Shown in pieces: positions 23,530-35,479 of a DNA stretch of 64,000 nt. This DNA comes from Tetrastigma voinierianum (taxonomy: Eukaryota > Streptophyta > Magnoliopsida > Vitales > Vitaceae), in NCBI GenBank assembly GCA_016808115.1, contig JAEQBH010000646.1, forward strand, positions 1,612,001-1,676,000. The letters are read 5' to 3'. Both the position numbers and the translations under genes were made by a program. The notes below the pieces were generated by a model, which had not been told where the DNA came from, made no database searches, and worked only from the letters and a program-made list of their open reading frames with translations. Positions within the stretch are counted from its first letter, which is position 1. Each line of letters begins with the position of its first letter.

Positions 23530-23960
23530 CTCACTGTCATTCAATGTCCTTAAGGTCACTCTTTTCATTCTACAATCAACTATCGCCTGTCGTAGATAAC
23601 TTACCCATCCCCAATATCACATCAAACTCCCTGAAGAATAACTCAATCAAATCTCCCAAAAACTCATACTCTCGTATTTTAATGGGACAATCTCTATACA
23701 CTTGCTCACACAACACTATGCCCGAGCGGTTTGTCACCATGATATCATACTCGCTTCACTCCTGGTGAATGGCCCAAGTCGTGGGTATGTCAGTACACAC
23801 ATATGAATGAGTTGACCCTGGGTCTATCAATGCATGCACAAAAGTATCAAAGATAGTGAAATTACCGATTATCACATTCGGGGCATCAGTATCTTCCACT
23901 GCTTTCATTGCATATGCCTAGCCTGGTTTACCGAGCATCCCGTTCTCTCCCGCAATCCGT
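23530..23960 (-). pseudogene. aspartic protease of chromovirus C
   Basis: On the minus strand the catalytic motif is preserved: HALIDPGSTHSYVCTDIP, with DPGSTH encoded by 23807-23824. It is followed by a readable VTNRSGIVLCEQVYRDCPI and DVILGMGKLS (about 23600-23640), where the family usually has DVILGMDWL. Of element C's domains this is the least damaged. It would process the Gag-Pol polyprotein. Confidence 0.75.
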
Positions 23961-25090
23961 GTCCCTTTGTCTCGAACACCTCCTAACGCAACATTTTCGC
24001 CTTCTCGAACCGATGAAACATTGCCCTTCCAGTCAGAAGGAGTGCTCTAGGACAACTTCACCTTGTGCTCGGTAGATCCACAACCCAAACATGCACCAGT
24101 CAATTTCCAACACTCTCCCTTGTGCCTTTTTCCACAATGAGGACAATGTAGGATAACTTGTCCTTGTACACCTCAGGCATTCCGCAACCGACTGTGATCG
24201 TAGAACACCTTGGCCACGGTAGAGCTTGAACTCGTAGGCTGATTAGAACCCCGTGGTCCTTTGAATTTCTTACTTTGTCAGCCGATGGGCAATTTGATTG
24301 ACCGGGCTTTTCTTACCCCCGGCTCTTCTTTCTTGGCTTCGGTCTCTCTCTTTCTTTACTCTTTTCTATATTTAGACATGTCACTATTTTCGAGAAATCC
24401 TCATGGCAAAACCTATGATTACGGGCTCTGGGAGTATGGTCATTGAGACCATCTTCAAACTTACGACATCTTTCCTCTTCAGACACTAGTATCTCGAGCA
24501 TACTTGCTCAACCGAGTGAATTCTCTTTGATATTCGGTCAACCGGTTTCTTGGTCTTTGCTTCAAATTATGAAACTGTCTCATATTGTCTAAAATGGATG
24601 CGACCTACATATTGCCTCTCTTGATCCATCCATAAGAAGAATTCCTTATGTCTACACTTTCCGGTGGTACGGTCCTTATCACCGAAAACCCACCAATGAT
24701 AAGCTTCCTCTCAAGTAGTGAGAATCGCACACCCAATTTCTCTTCTATTGTGCAATGCATTTGCACCAACATCTTCGCTCTGGCCCTTCAGCCGATTTTC
24801 CACGAAAGGTGCCCATCATCTTTTCCCATAAAATCTATCGGCCTGCACTCATTCGCCTCGACGGCGCATCGTCAGGGAGCAACCGCACCGGTCATAAGCA
24901 CTCCTTGTAAAGGTTCTGGATTTATCCGATGCAGGATCTCCATAGTTCCTCCCATTGTTGGTCTCGTTGGTGTATTGGTGGAGCATGGCGCTTGGCCCAC
25001 CTTCCACACTTGTAGGACTATCCGACAACTCTCTGTCGCTACGACCCCGGAGCCTCGAACCATCCATGCTTATCCTATTAAGACCCACAA
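23961..25090 (-). pseudogene. gag of chromovirus C, broken
   Basis: The N-terminus is at about 25067 or 25088 (MDGSRLRGRSDRELSD), low-complexity and Pro/Asn/Arg rich. The capsid end is open at 24313-24501: EEERCRKFEDGLND, NHRFCHEDFSKIVTCLNIE, then a basic tail ERERPKPRKKSRG. A zinc-knuckle region follows at 24065-24160 (minus), CPHCGKRHKGEC and CLGCGSTEHK, giving two cysteine clusters. Between these the frames are broken. The order matches chromovirus gag. Confidence 0.75.
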
Positions 25091-25198
25091 GATCCGCAGA
25101 TCGTGAGATCCTTTATATGCAAATGCAATGCATGTCATAAACAATTTCAAATCATTCCAAAATTCTCAAAATCACTTTGTAGAAACCGCCTAAACCTA

Positions 25199-25213
25199 GG
25201 GCTTTGATACCAA
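25199..25213 (-). other. primer-binding site of C (tRNA-Met-like)
   Basis: Read on the minus strand, TTGGTATCAAAGCCC follows the 5' LTR end after a few bases. It matches the tRNA-Met primer site typical of chromoviruses with little change. Confidence 0.75.
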
Positions 25214-25217
25214 TAAA

Positions 25218-28023
25218 GTCAGGCGACTTCGAGCCCTAGCCGACCCATATAGTCCGAACCAAACCCTGGGACTTCGTTTTATTTCTTTTAAAGTCATTAA
25301 TCAAATCCCTTTAGTTATTGTTTTATTTAATTTTAGTTTTCAAAATTGTCACACCGAACCCCGACTGACCTGTGTCATGATCCAAGTCGAGCCCTATTAC
25401 TCCGATACATTTTCAATTATCTTATCAAAATATTTGGCTTGTTTTATTCATTTTAAATTTTAAAATTCTCGCTAAGCATTTTCATTTTGTAAAAAGCCCA
25501 TAAAAACATTTACGCATTCAAAAGACTCATACCAATTTACATTTAACAAAAATGCATTTACAAAAATAATGATTCGTAGTTCAAACCGTTTTACAAAATA
25601 TCAATGTTCGAAAGAAATGGAGACGTATATGACTTTGTTATAATTCGCAGCTTCTTTCTATGACTCGAGCTCCTCGATCTTGGGTCTTGCTTACGTTCAT
25701 CACTCTGCATCGCGATTGATAAAACAATACGCCAAGCATTTTTTCATGCTTAAGTGGTTCTATACAGCCTCGTATTCCATTTTTGTTCATATAAATCATG
25801 CATTTATCAAAATAATGCCTTTATACAATATCGTTGTAATGTAAAGATACTTATACAAATACACTTTCTTAATCTCCATCATTTCTCTTTTCGCTTCAGG
25901 ATTCCACATACCTGGCCATAGAATCCAACATCCACTACATTCAGCTTGTTGAATCCTCGTCCTGCTTGTTATTCAAGAAAGCAGGATTTCACATTCTATA
26001 TTACCGTCTCACATATGACTATAGAAGTCGCACATTCACAACAGATTCAAATTTGTTGAATCCCGCCTCCGCTTGTCATTCAAAGAGCAATGGATTTCAA
26101 GATTCAATATTACCGTCTCACATGACTATAGAAGTTTACATAATTCAAGACAGACATTCAATTGCGAATCCCGTCCGCTTGTCATCTGTAAGAGTACCGT
26201 GGATTTCGCATTAGACAACACAAGTACCTTCATGACGAATCAGCCAGGAATCTCACATGTTGGTCATCCAATACGTTTCAAATCAATTTACTTTTATGCA
26301 ATGAATTTGCTCAAATACACGCATACATGCAGATATTTGTCAAACATTTCAAATACTAATCATTCAAATCGATATATATGCATATTTCGCAAATAGAGAG
26401 CAATATGAGAATAAAGAGTGTGTGGTGAACAAACTAGAATAAAGAACAAGTATAGAACACACCGGAGTAAAGATCAGTTATAGAACAAACCAATTATCGA
26501 TTCCGTTTCTTTCTCGATGTCAATCCTAGGTCAGGTTATCGTCTTCACCCGCACCTAGTCAAATACAATTTATTCACTCTTAGTGATTACAAATAATCAT
26601 ACTTAATCGATGACGCTTATGCAGTTTTAAACTTATGAGGCGCCCGAGGTACTAAGACGCTTTTGACTTGACTCATTCTTATTCCCATGAGTCTACTTAC
26701 TTAGGACTTAAATCATTTAATCGATTGAGTCCTAACTAAAGTTATGGCATTTTCACTAATCAATCAATTTAATGATTACACTGGGACAGTTTGTATTGCT
26801 CATTTTTCCGGGGTCTTAACTTCATGTTTGACTTAGGTCTTTGTACTCATTTAAAGCTAAGGTGCTAAGGGTTCTATTCCAACTGGAATCACCTAATTCG
26901 GAGCACCGAAACTCAAGTTACGTCTGAAACAACCCGGACTACTCTATGTTCAAAGCTGGAACCAGAATTTTCGTTTGCAACACGTCTCACTTTGAGTGAA
27001 TTTAGCCACTCTAGGATCCGAATTTTTCCATGACTCCTATTCTGTTTGGTTCCTTCCTTGAAGTCTATTTTATGTAGCCACTTCAATCACTCAAATCGAT
27101 GTTAAACATGTTTATGCACCAAAATACGAAAACCTGGCCGAACCGTAAAGTAGAATAGCAGGTACCTGGTGACACTAATGCCTGCTGTACCACACTTGTT
27201 GCGGTACCGGGTACACTACTGCTCTTATGTACCGGTACACCTTCCGAAATTGCCCAGATTTTGTTATATTTTTCCCACTTACGCCAATTCACTCCATACA
27301 ACTTCTATAACTATAATACCTCAAACCAACTTCGAATTAATTGAAAAACACCCACAACACTCAAATTGGTGCTATGGAACCTCAAACACAAACCTTAGGT
27401 GGAAAATCCAAGAACACAAACCTAAGGTCCACCAATTCTTTATAAAACCACATAAATGTGATGATTCCATGGTTATTTTCCACCAATTGGGTTTCACCAC
27501 CCTAAATAATTCAAAGGTTTGTGTGGATCTTTACACAAAAAACCTAAACCAAAGGAGCATCTAATCCATACCAAAAACCTTAGGATTCATATCAAAACCC
27601 AAAAATAAGGATTGCATACCTGATCTTCTTCTCCTTCCTTCTTCTTTCCTTCTTCCTCCTCTTGGCTCTCTCTCTTCCTCCTAATGGTTTGTTAGGGCAA
27701 ACCTTGAGACCAAATGAAATTTTGGTTTTATTTTTCTTCCTTAAATATCTTTTTTCACAATGCAAACTTAGTCCTCATCTCTTAAGATTTGCACATCAAC
27801 TTATTTTTATTTTGTATTAGGCCCATCTCTACTCCCTTTTATGATTTTTATCTCCTTATGGCATTTACAATTTTGTCCTTGTTCTAGTGCCAAAATTTCC
27901 GGTCTACTAATAATCATTCTTGCTAACTTGTCAATTCTTACCAATTTTTCCGAAATATTAAGTTTATCAATTATACCCAGAATATATATAATAAAAATTT
28001 AGGGTATTTTTTGGGGCATTACA
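25218..28023 (-). repeat. 5' LTR of chromovirus C
   Basis: About 2806 bases, the partner of 17748-20540. On the minus strand it starts TGTAATGCCCCAAAAAATAC and ends next to the primer site. It carries a three-unit tandem array (about 25940-26260), the palindrome pair 27203-27240 and a CTT-rich tract 27625-27680. Confidence 0.85.
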
Positions 28024-28029
28024 CTAGAG

Positions 28030-28860
28030 CGCTGCCGCGCCGTCGTGCGGGCAAGCCGGCCACGCCCGGTGGTGTGCTCGGCCGTGGCCGCCCGTCACGA
28101 CCTGAAAATCCTATGTCGCCGCGACATGGGAACCCCAAGCTCTACCCAAGTCTGTCGCGACAAAATTCTCCTATCGCGTGCGCAACTCTGTCATGCGCGT
28201 CCAAGGTCTATCATGTGCGTCTAGCCCTGGCCTAGTTCGTCAGACGCGCGATGGCCTCCTCTCTATCGTGGAAGAGCCTGGCCACGACCTAGGAAATCCC
28301 CTGGCCGTACATTACAATTCTCCTATTCTGGCCAAGTGTGTCACGACATAAAAATATTCTGTCACGACACAGAAATACTCTGTCGCGACAAAGAACTCCT
28401 GGCCTTGACCAACACTGTCACAACACAAAAATGTTGTGTCACGACACAAGACCCTTTGGTCTTGGCCACACTCCATCGTGACATAGAATACTCTATCGCG
28501 ACATAGAATACTCTGTCACGACACAACTCTGTGAAATCCTATTACGACACTAAAATTTTCTATCGCGACCTGAAACTCCTTAGACTCAGCCAAGCTCCTA
28601 TCGCAATCCTAACCTCTTGCCTCGACCATCTCGGTCGCGAAAAGGGACCCTCTGTCGCTACATTGTCACGACAGAGAACAAACACTGTCGCAACACGTGA
28701 GTGACCCCCGTCTCAACAAAACTAGGAAGAAATAACTCACGAATCTAACAACCCTTAGTAGCCTCAGGAACCATTTCACGGCATGTAGAACCATGTCGCG
28801 GATTACGTTGCCGAAAAGCTCGGCCGCGGACAATAGAAAACCTTTGTCGTGACAATGTAC
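28030..28860. repeat. GTCGCGACA-type minisatellite in solo LTR B
   Basis: Dozens of imperfect copies of a roughly 18-30 base unit built on CTGTCGCGACA (variants TATCGCGACATAGAA, GTCACGACAC), interspersed with CTTGGCCA-like words. GTCGCGAC is a perfect palindrome. The block beyond the left break of LTR B (17640-17747) has the same motif, confirming that the two pieces belong together. Confidence 0.85.
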
Positions 28861-29369
28861 CCGAATTAGATAATAGATTGAGTTTCATCTTTTCAATTGA
28901 CTAATCTCTGATATGATATACTTACTGAATATGAACAAGATCTTCACTGTATTAATTGTATAGAAATATGTATTATAATCTTTTCTTCTTACATAAACAG
29001 AAACTAGGTTTTTTGCCCAAAAATTTACAAAATACTGTAAAGCCAAAATCTGGCCTCTTTTTTTTTTTAACAACTAAGGTCTTGGATGCGTTTCATCCCC
29101 CGGTGTACCTCCAGTACTTGAAAATATTTTCCCACGATGGGGTGAGCAATGCCCAGTAGATGAATTCCCTTACAAGGGCCACTCCCCACCTAAGTGCACC
29201 TGCAATGGTAAACACACACATGTTCAAGTGAAAATATGCACATTCATACTCGAATGTCTACATGTCATGCCCCATGTCTCAAGTCTTTGCCAACTCCCTC
29301 ACACATGCATTTGCCATATATGAAAAAAAAAACTGTTTTCAAAACAAAATATTTTTGTTTTTGAAAATT

Positions 29370-29475
29370 CATTGGTCAATCTCCAATATAATTTATTGAA
29401 CAACCCTCCGATATAATTTATTGGACAACCCTCTGATATAAGTTAGTGGATATACTCCGATAAAATTTGTTATAA
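29370..29475. repeat. Short tandem repeat, unit about 30 bp, in LTR B
   Basis: Four imperfect copies of a unit containing CCTCCGATATAATTTATTGGA (first copy TCTCCAATATAATTTATTGAA at about 29380). No coding content. Confidence 0.8.
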
Positions 29476-30650
29476 AAACCATGTCATGCACTCACACCCG
29501 TTTCACACGATGTCCCCATGCATATGAAATGCAAAATGCGATTTCATGTCAATTCATGTTACATGCATAATGAGAGCTATATGTAACATTAATAGATCAT
29601 GGAAAATTATATTTTCTACATATAATTTTGTATCCATCAAGTATCTCACGTCAATACATCATATAAGCATGACTTTTCACACAACCAACATATTATTCAT
29701 TTTTCCAGCAATAACACATAAAAATAGCACACACGGTCCCATAACATACCGAAAATTCAGTCCCTGATCACCGAAATAGTCCAAAATTTCAATCTGCACT
29801 ACCCTCGAAACAAATCAAAATTTTTGACTCCGCACTCGCCTGAAACAGCTCCCTTAAAATTCAAATTCCGCATCATTACTCAAAATAGTCCCTGACCGCT
29901 TGAAAACAAGCTCCAGGGCTTCCAACGTTCAATCCCAAAATTTTGGGATTGAACTGCATGGCCACAGGAACCCCAAGCCATTAAATGGCTCTTAAACCAA
30001 GAATAACCAAAGTATGAGAGAAACCCCTACCTCTTGGAGTTTGGCGAAAACTCCATATTCTTGTACCTATGCAGCCTCATCAATGTGAGATGAACTTTGC
30101 CTCTTGTCTCGACGAAACCGACCGTCGATCTCTCGTGGAATCCTAGTGCGGAGCTTCGCCTCCTATTTTCTTCTTCTTTCTTTTCTTTCCCTTTTTCTTT
30201 CTCCCCCACCGTATTCCTCCAACTTGATTCAAGTGGGAAAGTTCCTCCCACTTCTTCCTTGCCACATGTTCCTTCCTCATTGGCTTTCCTTCTTTATCTT
30301 ATCCAAAACTTGGATTTCCTTTCTCTAGGAGTGTGACACATGGCCTCCATGGTCACCTGACTTTTTCCCTTTTATTCGACTTATTCTCCATTTAACACAC
30401 TTGCTCTAATGAGCCACCAACCAAGTGTCACACACTATACACCTTAGCGCCTTAAAAAACGTGGAAATTCCGACATTCGAAATTCAACGAAATTGACCGC
30501 AGAACTAGATTTCCTCGCGGCACGATTCCAAATCCAGAGAAATTCGTTTCTTGGCCATCCGAGATCTAGAAAAATTCCAAGTTTTCAACAAAAATTACCA
30601 TTTTACCTTTTTTCAGAAAAATGAATTTTTTTCGGGTTTTACACAATTGA

Positions 30651-30810
30651 TGTGAGAGCAAGCCTACCATCCTTTTGTTCAAAATGGCATGTTACTCCAA
30701 ACTCAAGCATTAATTATTAATTAAGCATATAACACAAGCAACAAGTTAAAACAAAAATATATATATAGAAAATAAAATACTTGCTTTATATGCTTTAAAA
30801 CATTCAAATA

Positions 30811-30842
<32 letters not shown>

Positions 30843-31583
30843 TAGCAGATATACTTATCAATGCATTGTTGTTTGTATTAGATTATTGTTAAAAGGTTTG
30901 AAATCGTCTCTATCTCTGAAAAACTTCACATAAATTTATTCTCAAGGATGATAAAACTTATGTACAATTTTTATTATAATCGTGAAGTGTAATAAAATGT
31001 AAAACCCTAATTAATTATGAGTAAGGTAAATATTGACTATTTCAAACCAAATATTAATTTGATGTGGTTGAGATTAATTATAGTTACATGCCATGATAAG
31101 CTTTGATTATGGTGGAATGGTAATTATACTTTTAACATTCCCAAAAAAGAAAAAAGAATTTAAATTATTCTTTATGATCAACTATGTTCAACAAAAAGGG
31201 TGCCAACTCATTGCTCATCAAATTTATTTGATTATAAACATAAAAGTTAGAACCATTAAAGTGCCCTCACCAAACCATTTTGAGCGATTAATTTTAGAAA
31301 CAGATGGAAAATCCGTACAATTTTTTTTTTTCATGCAATATTATATACATATTGACAAGAAAAGAACAATTAAAGAACGGAAGAAAATCTAACAGGTGGA
31401 TTATTTGGTTTTTTGTGTGTACGTGGTATTCTTTAATTAATAGTTTGAATGTCTCTTCACTTTGCATGGCTTTTGTTTTTATAGAGCAAAAATTGGAACA
31501 ATCTAGTTGTGTATAGGCTGGCTGGTGGTATATTGCTTACATGCACGAAAAAAAGTATGAAATTAGAAAAAAAAAAAAAGGAA

Positions 31584-31614
<31 letters not shown>

Positions 31615-32629
31615 CTAGGTGAGTTAAATTCTGTTTGAACTATGGAAACCGTTTGTTGGGGAAAAAAGTAAAAGAAAATTCAATTTTTTTTATTTAGTAC
31701 AGCATAAAAATAATTGAAAAACATTTGCCATAGAATTTTCTTGATGTTTTATATACTTTTAAAATTTTCATTTTCTATGGAACATAAAATTTTAAATTTT
31801 AAAAATAAATAAATAATGTATTGAGTTTAATTAAAATTGTTTCTTTTTTTTCTATCCTTTTTTTTCACATATCAAGATTTCAACCTCCCAAATCCAAATA
31901 GAGAATGAGTGACATAATTGCTGAAAATGTCTTTTATTCTAAAACTATTTCGGACATAAAATTGATGGCTTCAAATATTCTACCCATGAGATTTGAACAG
32001 AAATGAAAATAAAAATAACATGAGAATAATTTATTTAGCATTAAAGTAGTTAAACCAAAGATTTTTACTAACTTTATGAAAAGAGAAGTTATACTCTCTA
32101 AAATCCCAAAGCTTCATCCATTAATTGAGATAAAATGGGGAAGTACCCCTGGTTGACATATCCACTTGATCCCCCACACAAATATACTTGATATTATAAA
32201 CCTGAATTTAAAATTAAGGTTTAATGGGGGTTAGAATAATTGTGATGCATGATGGAGCCACTGGTCGTGACTCATTCATATGATATATAATCCTATAGAC
32301 ATATACCTTTTGTCATTTATTTACATTACATGAATGGTGTGAATATTATTGCGTTGCACAACAAAATTTAAGACTAAAAGAAGAAAAAGGAAAAATAAAA
32401 ATAAACAAATAAACAAATGATATGAAAGGTATGAAAATCAAAAGTGTTGTTTTGTGGGACCATCAGGAGGTTCAACTTTTTCAATTGATTTGTTTATATT
32501 TATATTCATATTATATATAATGTGCGCCATCCCTCACCCTCTCACCCCTCAACATGCCATCCCTTCCTTTCCTTTGTCTCCTTTAGACTTTTCTTCTGAT
32601 CTCTTTGTTCCTTTCTTTTTTGCCCTGAT

Positions 32630-32669
<40 letters not shown>

Positions 32670-32826
32670 GCAGCTCCTACTCATAAACCAAGTCCTAGTT
32701 TTGTTCCCTTCCAGACCTAAGGTAGTCTACTACAAAATAAGGGTAAGTTGTCCTTGACTGCTTACCCTGAAAAAGGAGAGGTGGAGGGTGGAGGGTGGAG
32801 GTTAGAGCCTGGAGGGGTAGAGTTTG
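30651..32826. other. Upstream region of the LBD4-like gene
   Basis: AT-rich host DNA between the right target copy of element A and the LBD start codon. It holds small (AT)n and (GT)n runs (30813-30842, 31585-31612). A plausible TATA element, ATTATATATAATG (about 32508-32521), is followed by a pyrimidine-rich probable 5' leader with a (CTTT)n run (32631-32669). I see no other gene or transposon homology. The promoter call is inference from composition and position. Confidence 0.45.
32631..32669. repeat. (CTTT)n microsatellite in the LBD 5' leader region
   Basis: About ten perfect CTTT units, ending about 160 bases before the start codon. Pyrimidine tracts of this kind are common in plant 5' leaders. 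Confidence 0.95.
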
Positions 32827-34678
32827 ATGATGAAGGAGAGTAGTAGGAAGCAGGGTGCAGCCTCTCCATGTGCAGCTTGCAAGCTTCTTAGGAGGAGATG
32901 TGCCCAGGACTGTGTTTTTGCTCCTTATTTTCCAGCAGATGAGCCCCAAAAGTTTGCTAATGTCCACAGGGTTTTTGGTGCTAGCAATGTCAACAAGATG
33001 TTGCAGGTTGGTTGTTTTCTTCTCTTTTTTCTTGCTTTTAAAAGGATCTCCCTCCCCTTTTCCCTTTCAATATCTACAGTTAAATATATCACTTAATTAG
33101 GGTTTGTTTTAGCCACTAACTTTCCGGCGTTTCCATTTCTCTACTTATATTTTTCATATTCCAAGAGTTGGAGTCAATTGTCATATAAATCTTACTAAAG
33201 GCCCGCTTGATTCTCCTTAGTTTAAGGAATATGCTCCATTTTTGACAATCTGTCTAAAAAACCTACACGGAGAAAGTGTTTCTAAAGTATGCTGGTTTAC
33301 ATGGAAGTGAATTATAATTTAGAATTTACTTTTTACCCAAAGTCGGAGAGAAACAGAGTCATTTCTATCTCGTTTAAAGTGTGAATAAGAATTATTTTAT
33401 TATTACAAATATAAGTATTCTAATTCAATTTTATGAAAAAAGATATATAATTGACCGTGAAAAAATAAGATCTGAAAGTGATTTTTGATTTAATTGTTTT
33501 TACTAAAAAAAGAAAAGGTAATTTCAGTGATGGATGTCCCACAATAAATAAGTAGATGATATTTTATTTTTTTTAATTAGGTTTGTGGCTTAATTTATGT
33601 AAGGATATATCACGCCAGATCACGTGAAGTTTTTGTGTTTAATTTTGTCAAAATTTTTGACTCAAAACGTCTAAAAATAGATGTAGCGCGTGATGTGAAG
33701 TTGGTTTTTCATCTGAATCTCTCTCTCATTGTATGTATTGTTTGAATAGTATTGTAGAATTTTGGAGGACTCATGGGAAGTGCGGGTTAGAGTTTTGGAG
33801 ATGGTTGGCCTTATCCTTCAAGCTATCAGCTCACCTAAAATTAAACTCAAATTGTGAGGCAGTCATACAATTAATCAAATAGAATTTATATGAACTTTCA
33901 AATAAATAAATAAGGAATAAATTATAAAGAGAAGACTATAACCCAAACTTTCTGTCAAACCAAATTATGATAGCATGTTAAATAATTAACTTTCCTAAAA
34001 ACTCAAATTTATAGTCCTCTCAATGATAAGGGTTGCCAAAACAGATGTTATTTCTTAGACAAGGAGACCCCACCATTCACATTTCTACGATCGGCAAACT
34101 GATTAAAGTCCAAAAGAGAGGTTGGTAGGTATCATGTAACTCACCTTGCACCTACGCCTACACCACAAAGAAAAGGGCAAAATAATAATAAATGAATTAA
34201 AATAGATGATGATGATGACTAAGAGATAAAACGCTGAGATAACTGAAAATGCAAAATTAAATATAAATAAACATTTATTAACAAAAGAAGAAAAAAAACG
34301 TGGATGCAGGAGCTGGCAGTGGAGCAGAGAGGAGATGCAGTGAGTAGCATTGTGTATGAAGCAAACGCAAGGGTTAGAGATCCAGTTTATGGATGCGTTG
34401 GGGCGATTTCATCACTGCAACAACAAATAGACATGCTCCAAACTCAGCTAGCCATTGCTCAAGCAGAGGTAGTGCACTTGAAGGTGAGGCAGGCAGCCTC
34501 TTTATCCACTGCTACCACTCACCACCCCATTAGCCCTTCCAACAGCGCTGCTGCTTCCCCCTCCCCCTCTTCCAACTTCATGCCCCCTTCTTCACATACT
34601 AAGCCATTTTTTGAGATGGACATGGCTATGGCTGTTGACCATGACAACTTGGCAGAGTGTGTGTGGTACCCTACCTAG
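32827..34678 (+). CDS. LBD4: LOB-domain transcription factor, LBD4-like (class I), two exons
   Basis: Nuclear plant-specific DNA-binding protein; LBD4 and relatives act at organ boundaries and in vascular tissue. Exon 1 is 32827-33006, exon 2 is 34310-34678, with a 1303-base GT-AG phase-0 intron (CAG before GTTGG; GATGCAG before GAGCTG). Translation gives 182 residues from ATG 32827, or 181 from ATG 32830; Arabidopsis LBD4 is similar in size. The zinc-finger-like C-block is CAACKLLRRRCAQDC (CX2CX6CX3C). The GAS block FANVHRVFGASNVNKMLQ ends at the splice junction, continuing ELAVEQRGDAVSS. EANARVRDPVYGCVGAIS precedes the coiled LQQQIDMLQTQL. The variable C-terminus is Ser/Pro/His-rich and ends ECVWYPT. 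The position after the splice is ELAVEQ, where Arabidopsis LBD4 has ELPIHQ. The frame is intact and splice sites canonical, so it is likely functional. The intron position matches the usual LBD gene structure. Confidence 0.92.
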
Positions 34679-35479
34679 CTGCCTACCTACCAACCTACTT
34701 GCCTACTTTTCCCAAATCTCTCACTATGCGCGGTTTCTTTTTTTCTTTTTTTTCTTTTTTTTCTTTTCTTATATATTAATATATATATATATATATTTAC
34801 TATTAGATTTTGTACCCCATCTTGTTCCTTTTTCTTTTTCTCTTTATATATGTCTGTCTCCTGGTTTAGATCCTTACTATACGTCCACATTGGTGGTGGC
34901 GGCGGCGGTGAGATGATCGACGGTGGTGGTGGTGCCGCTGATAGTAGCAGTAGGAGGCATTTATTTAGGTTGTAAATAGGTTATAACTTTGATATGGTGG
35001 GTAATTAAACACTGGATTGCGAAGATTTGACTTATTATTGAATAGAGAGGGTGCAGCAGTTGAGGGGATTATTATATTTAACTTTGGAGGGTCATACCCC
35101 AATGCCTTATTATTGAGAAATCTCGTTATTCTTTTCAAGGAACCCTCGTGGTGGAGGAGAAGGAGATTCAAGAAATTAAAAACCTTTTAACATTAAATGT
35201 TTTTATTTAAAGGAAATTGTTTTTGAAGCGTGAAAATAGTTGGGGAAAGTCTTGCCATGCGTGCCTTTTGTTTGACAGACATTTGTCCACGATGGAAATG
35301 CAGAAATGAAAAAAAAGAAGAGTACATTTCCATTGGTCAAAGAAACATCTGATACATTAGTCCACAAACAATGCGCTTTGCTACATCATCCTCTTTTGAA
35401 TTTGAATACTTGAGTGCTGCTAGCAATCTTTTAAAGTATGAGTCACCACCTACTTTTGAACAGATCTAAATTAAATAAG
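34679..35479. other. LBD 3' flank, probable 3' UTR
   Basis: Begins with CTACC/TTTTTC pyrimidine repeats, a short AT run (34783-34797) and a GGTGGCGGCGGCGG trinucleotide run (about 34889-34940). AT-rich sequence follows. No protein homology seen until the LINE at about 35480. Confidence 0.45.

Larger units (their letters stand above)
17748..28023 (-). mobile_element. Ty3/gypsy chromovirus C with long LTRs
   Basis: Complete minus-strand element nested in LTR B: 5' LTR 25218-28023 (about 2.81 kb), tRNA-Met-like primer site, gag, protease, reverse transcriptase/RNase H, integrase, purine tract near 20541-20556, and 3' LTR 17748-20540 (about 2.79 kb). The LTRs align from TGTGGCGACCCCC (17748) and GTCAGGCGAC (25218) to the GCTACA and ATTACA ends. 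Polyprotein motifs are recognisable, but frames are broken throughout. I could not see a clean target duplication. Confidence 0.85.
17591..30643 (-). repeat. Solo LTR B, split by element C
   Basis: An LTR in minus orientation, TGTGACGCCC at 17591 to TTTTACA at 30643, flanked by an exact five-base duplication CAATT (17586-17590 and 30644-30648). Without element C (17748-28023) it is about 2.78 kb and has no element interior, hence solo. It contains the GTCGCGACA-type minisatellite (28030-28860), a short AATTTATTGGA-type repeat (29370-29475) and a typical gypsy LTR terminus (GGGATTTAGGGCGTCACA read on minus). Target duplication, matching ends and continuity across C make the call strong. Confidence 0.85.

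Noticed and set aside
17748..28023. Five-base target duplication for element C
   Set aside because: CGCCT (left) and CTAGA (right) do not match, so none is claimed.
32824..33096. Single-exon reading of LBD past 33006
   Set aside because: Reads into the intron. The conserved LOB domain continues only from exon 2 at 34310 with canonical splice sites.
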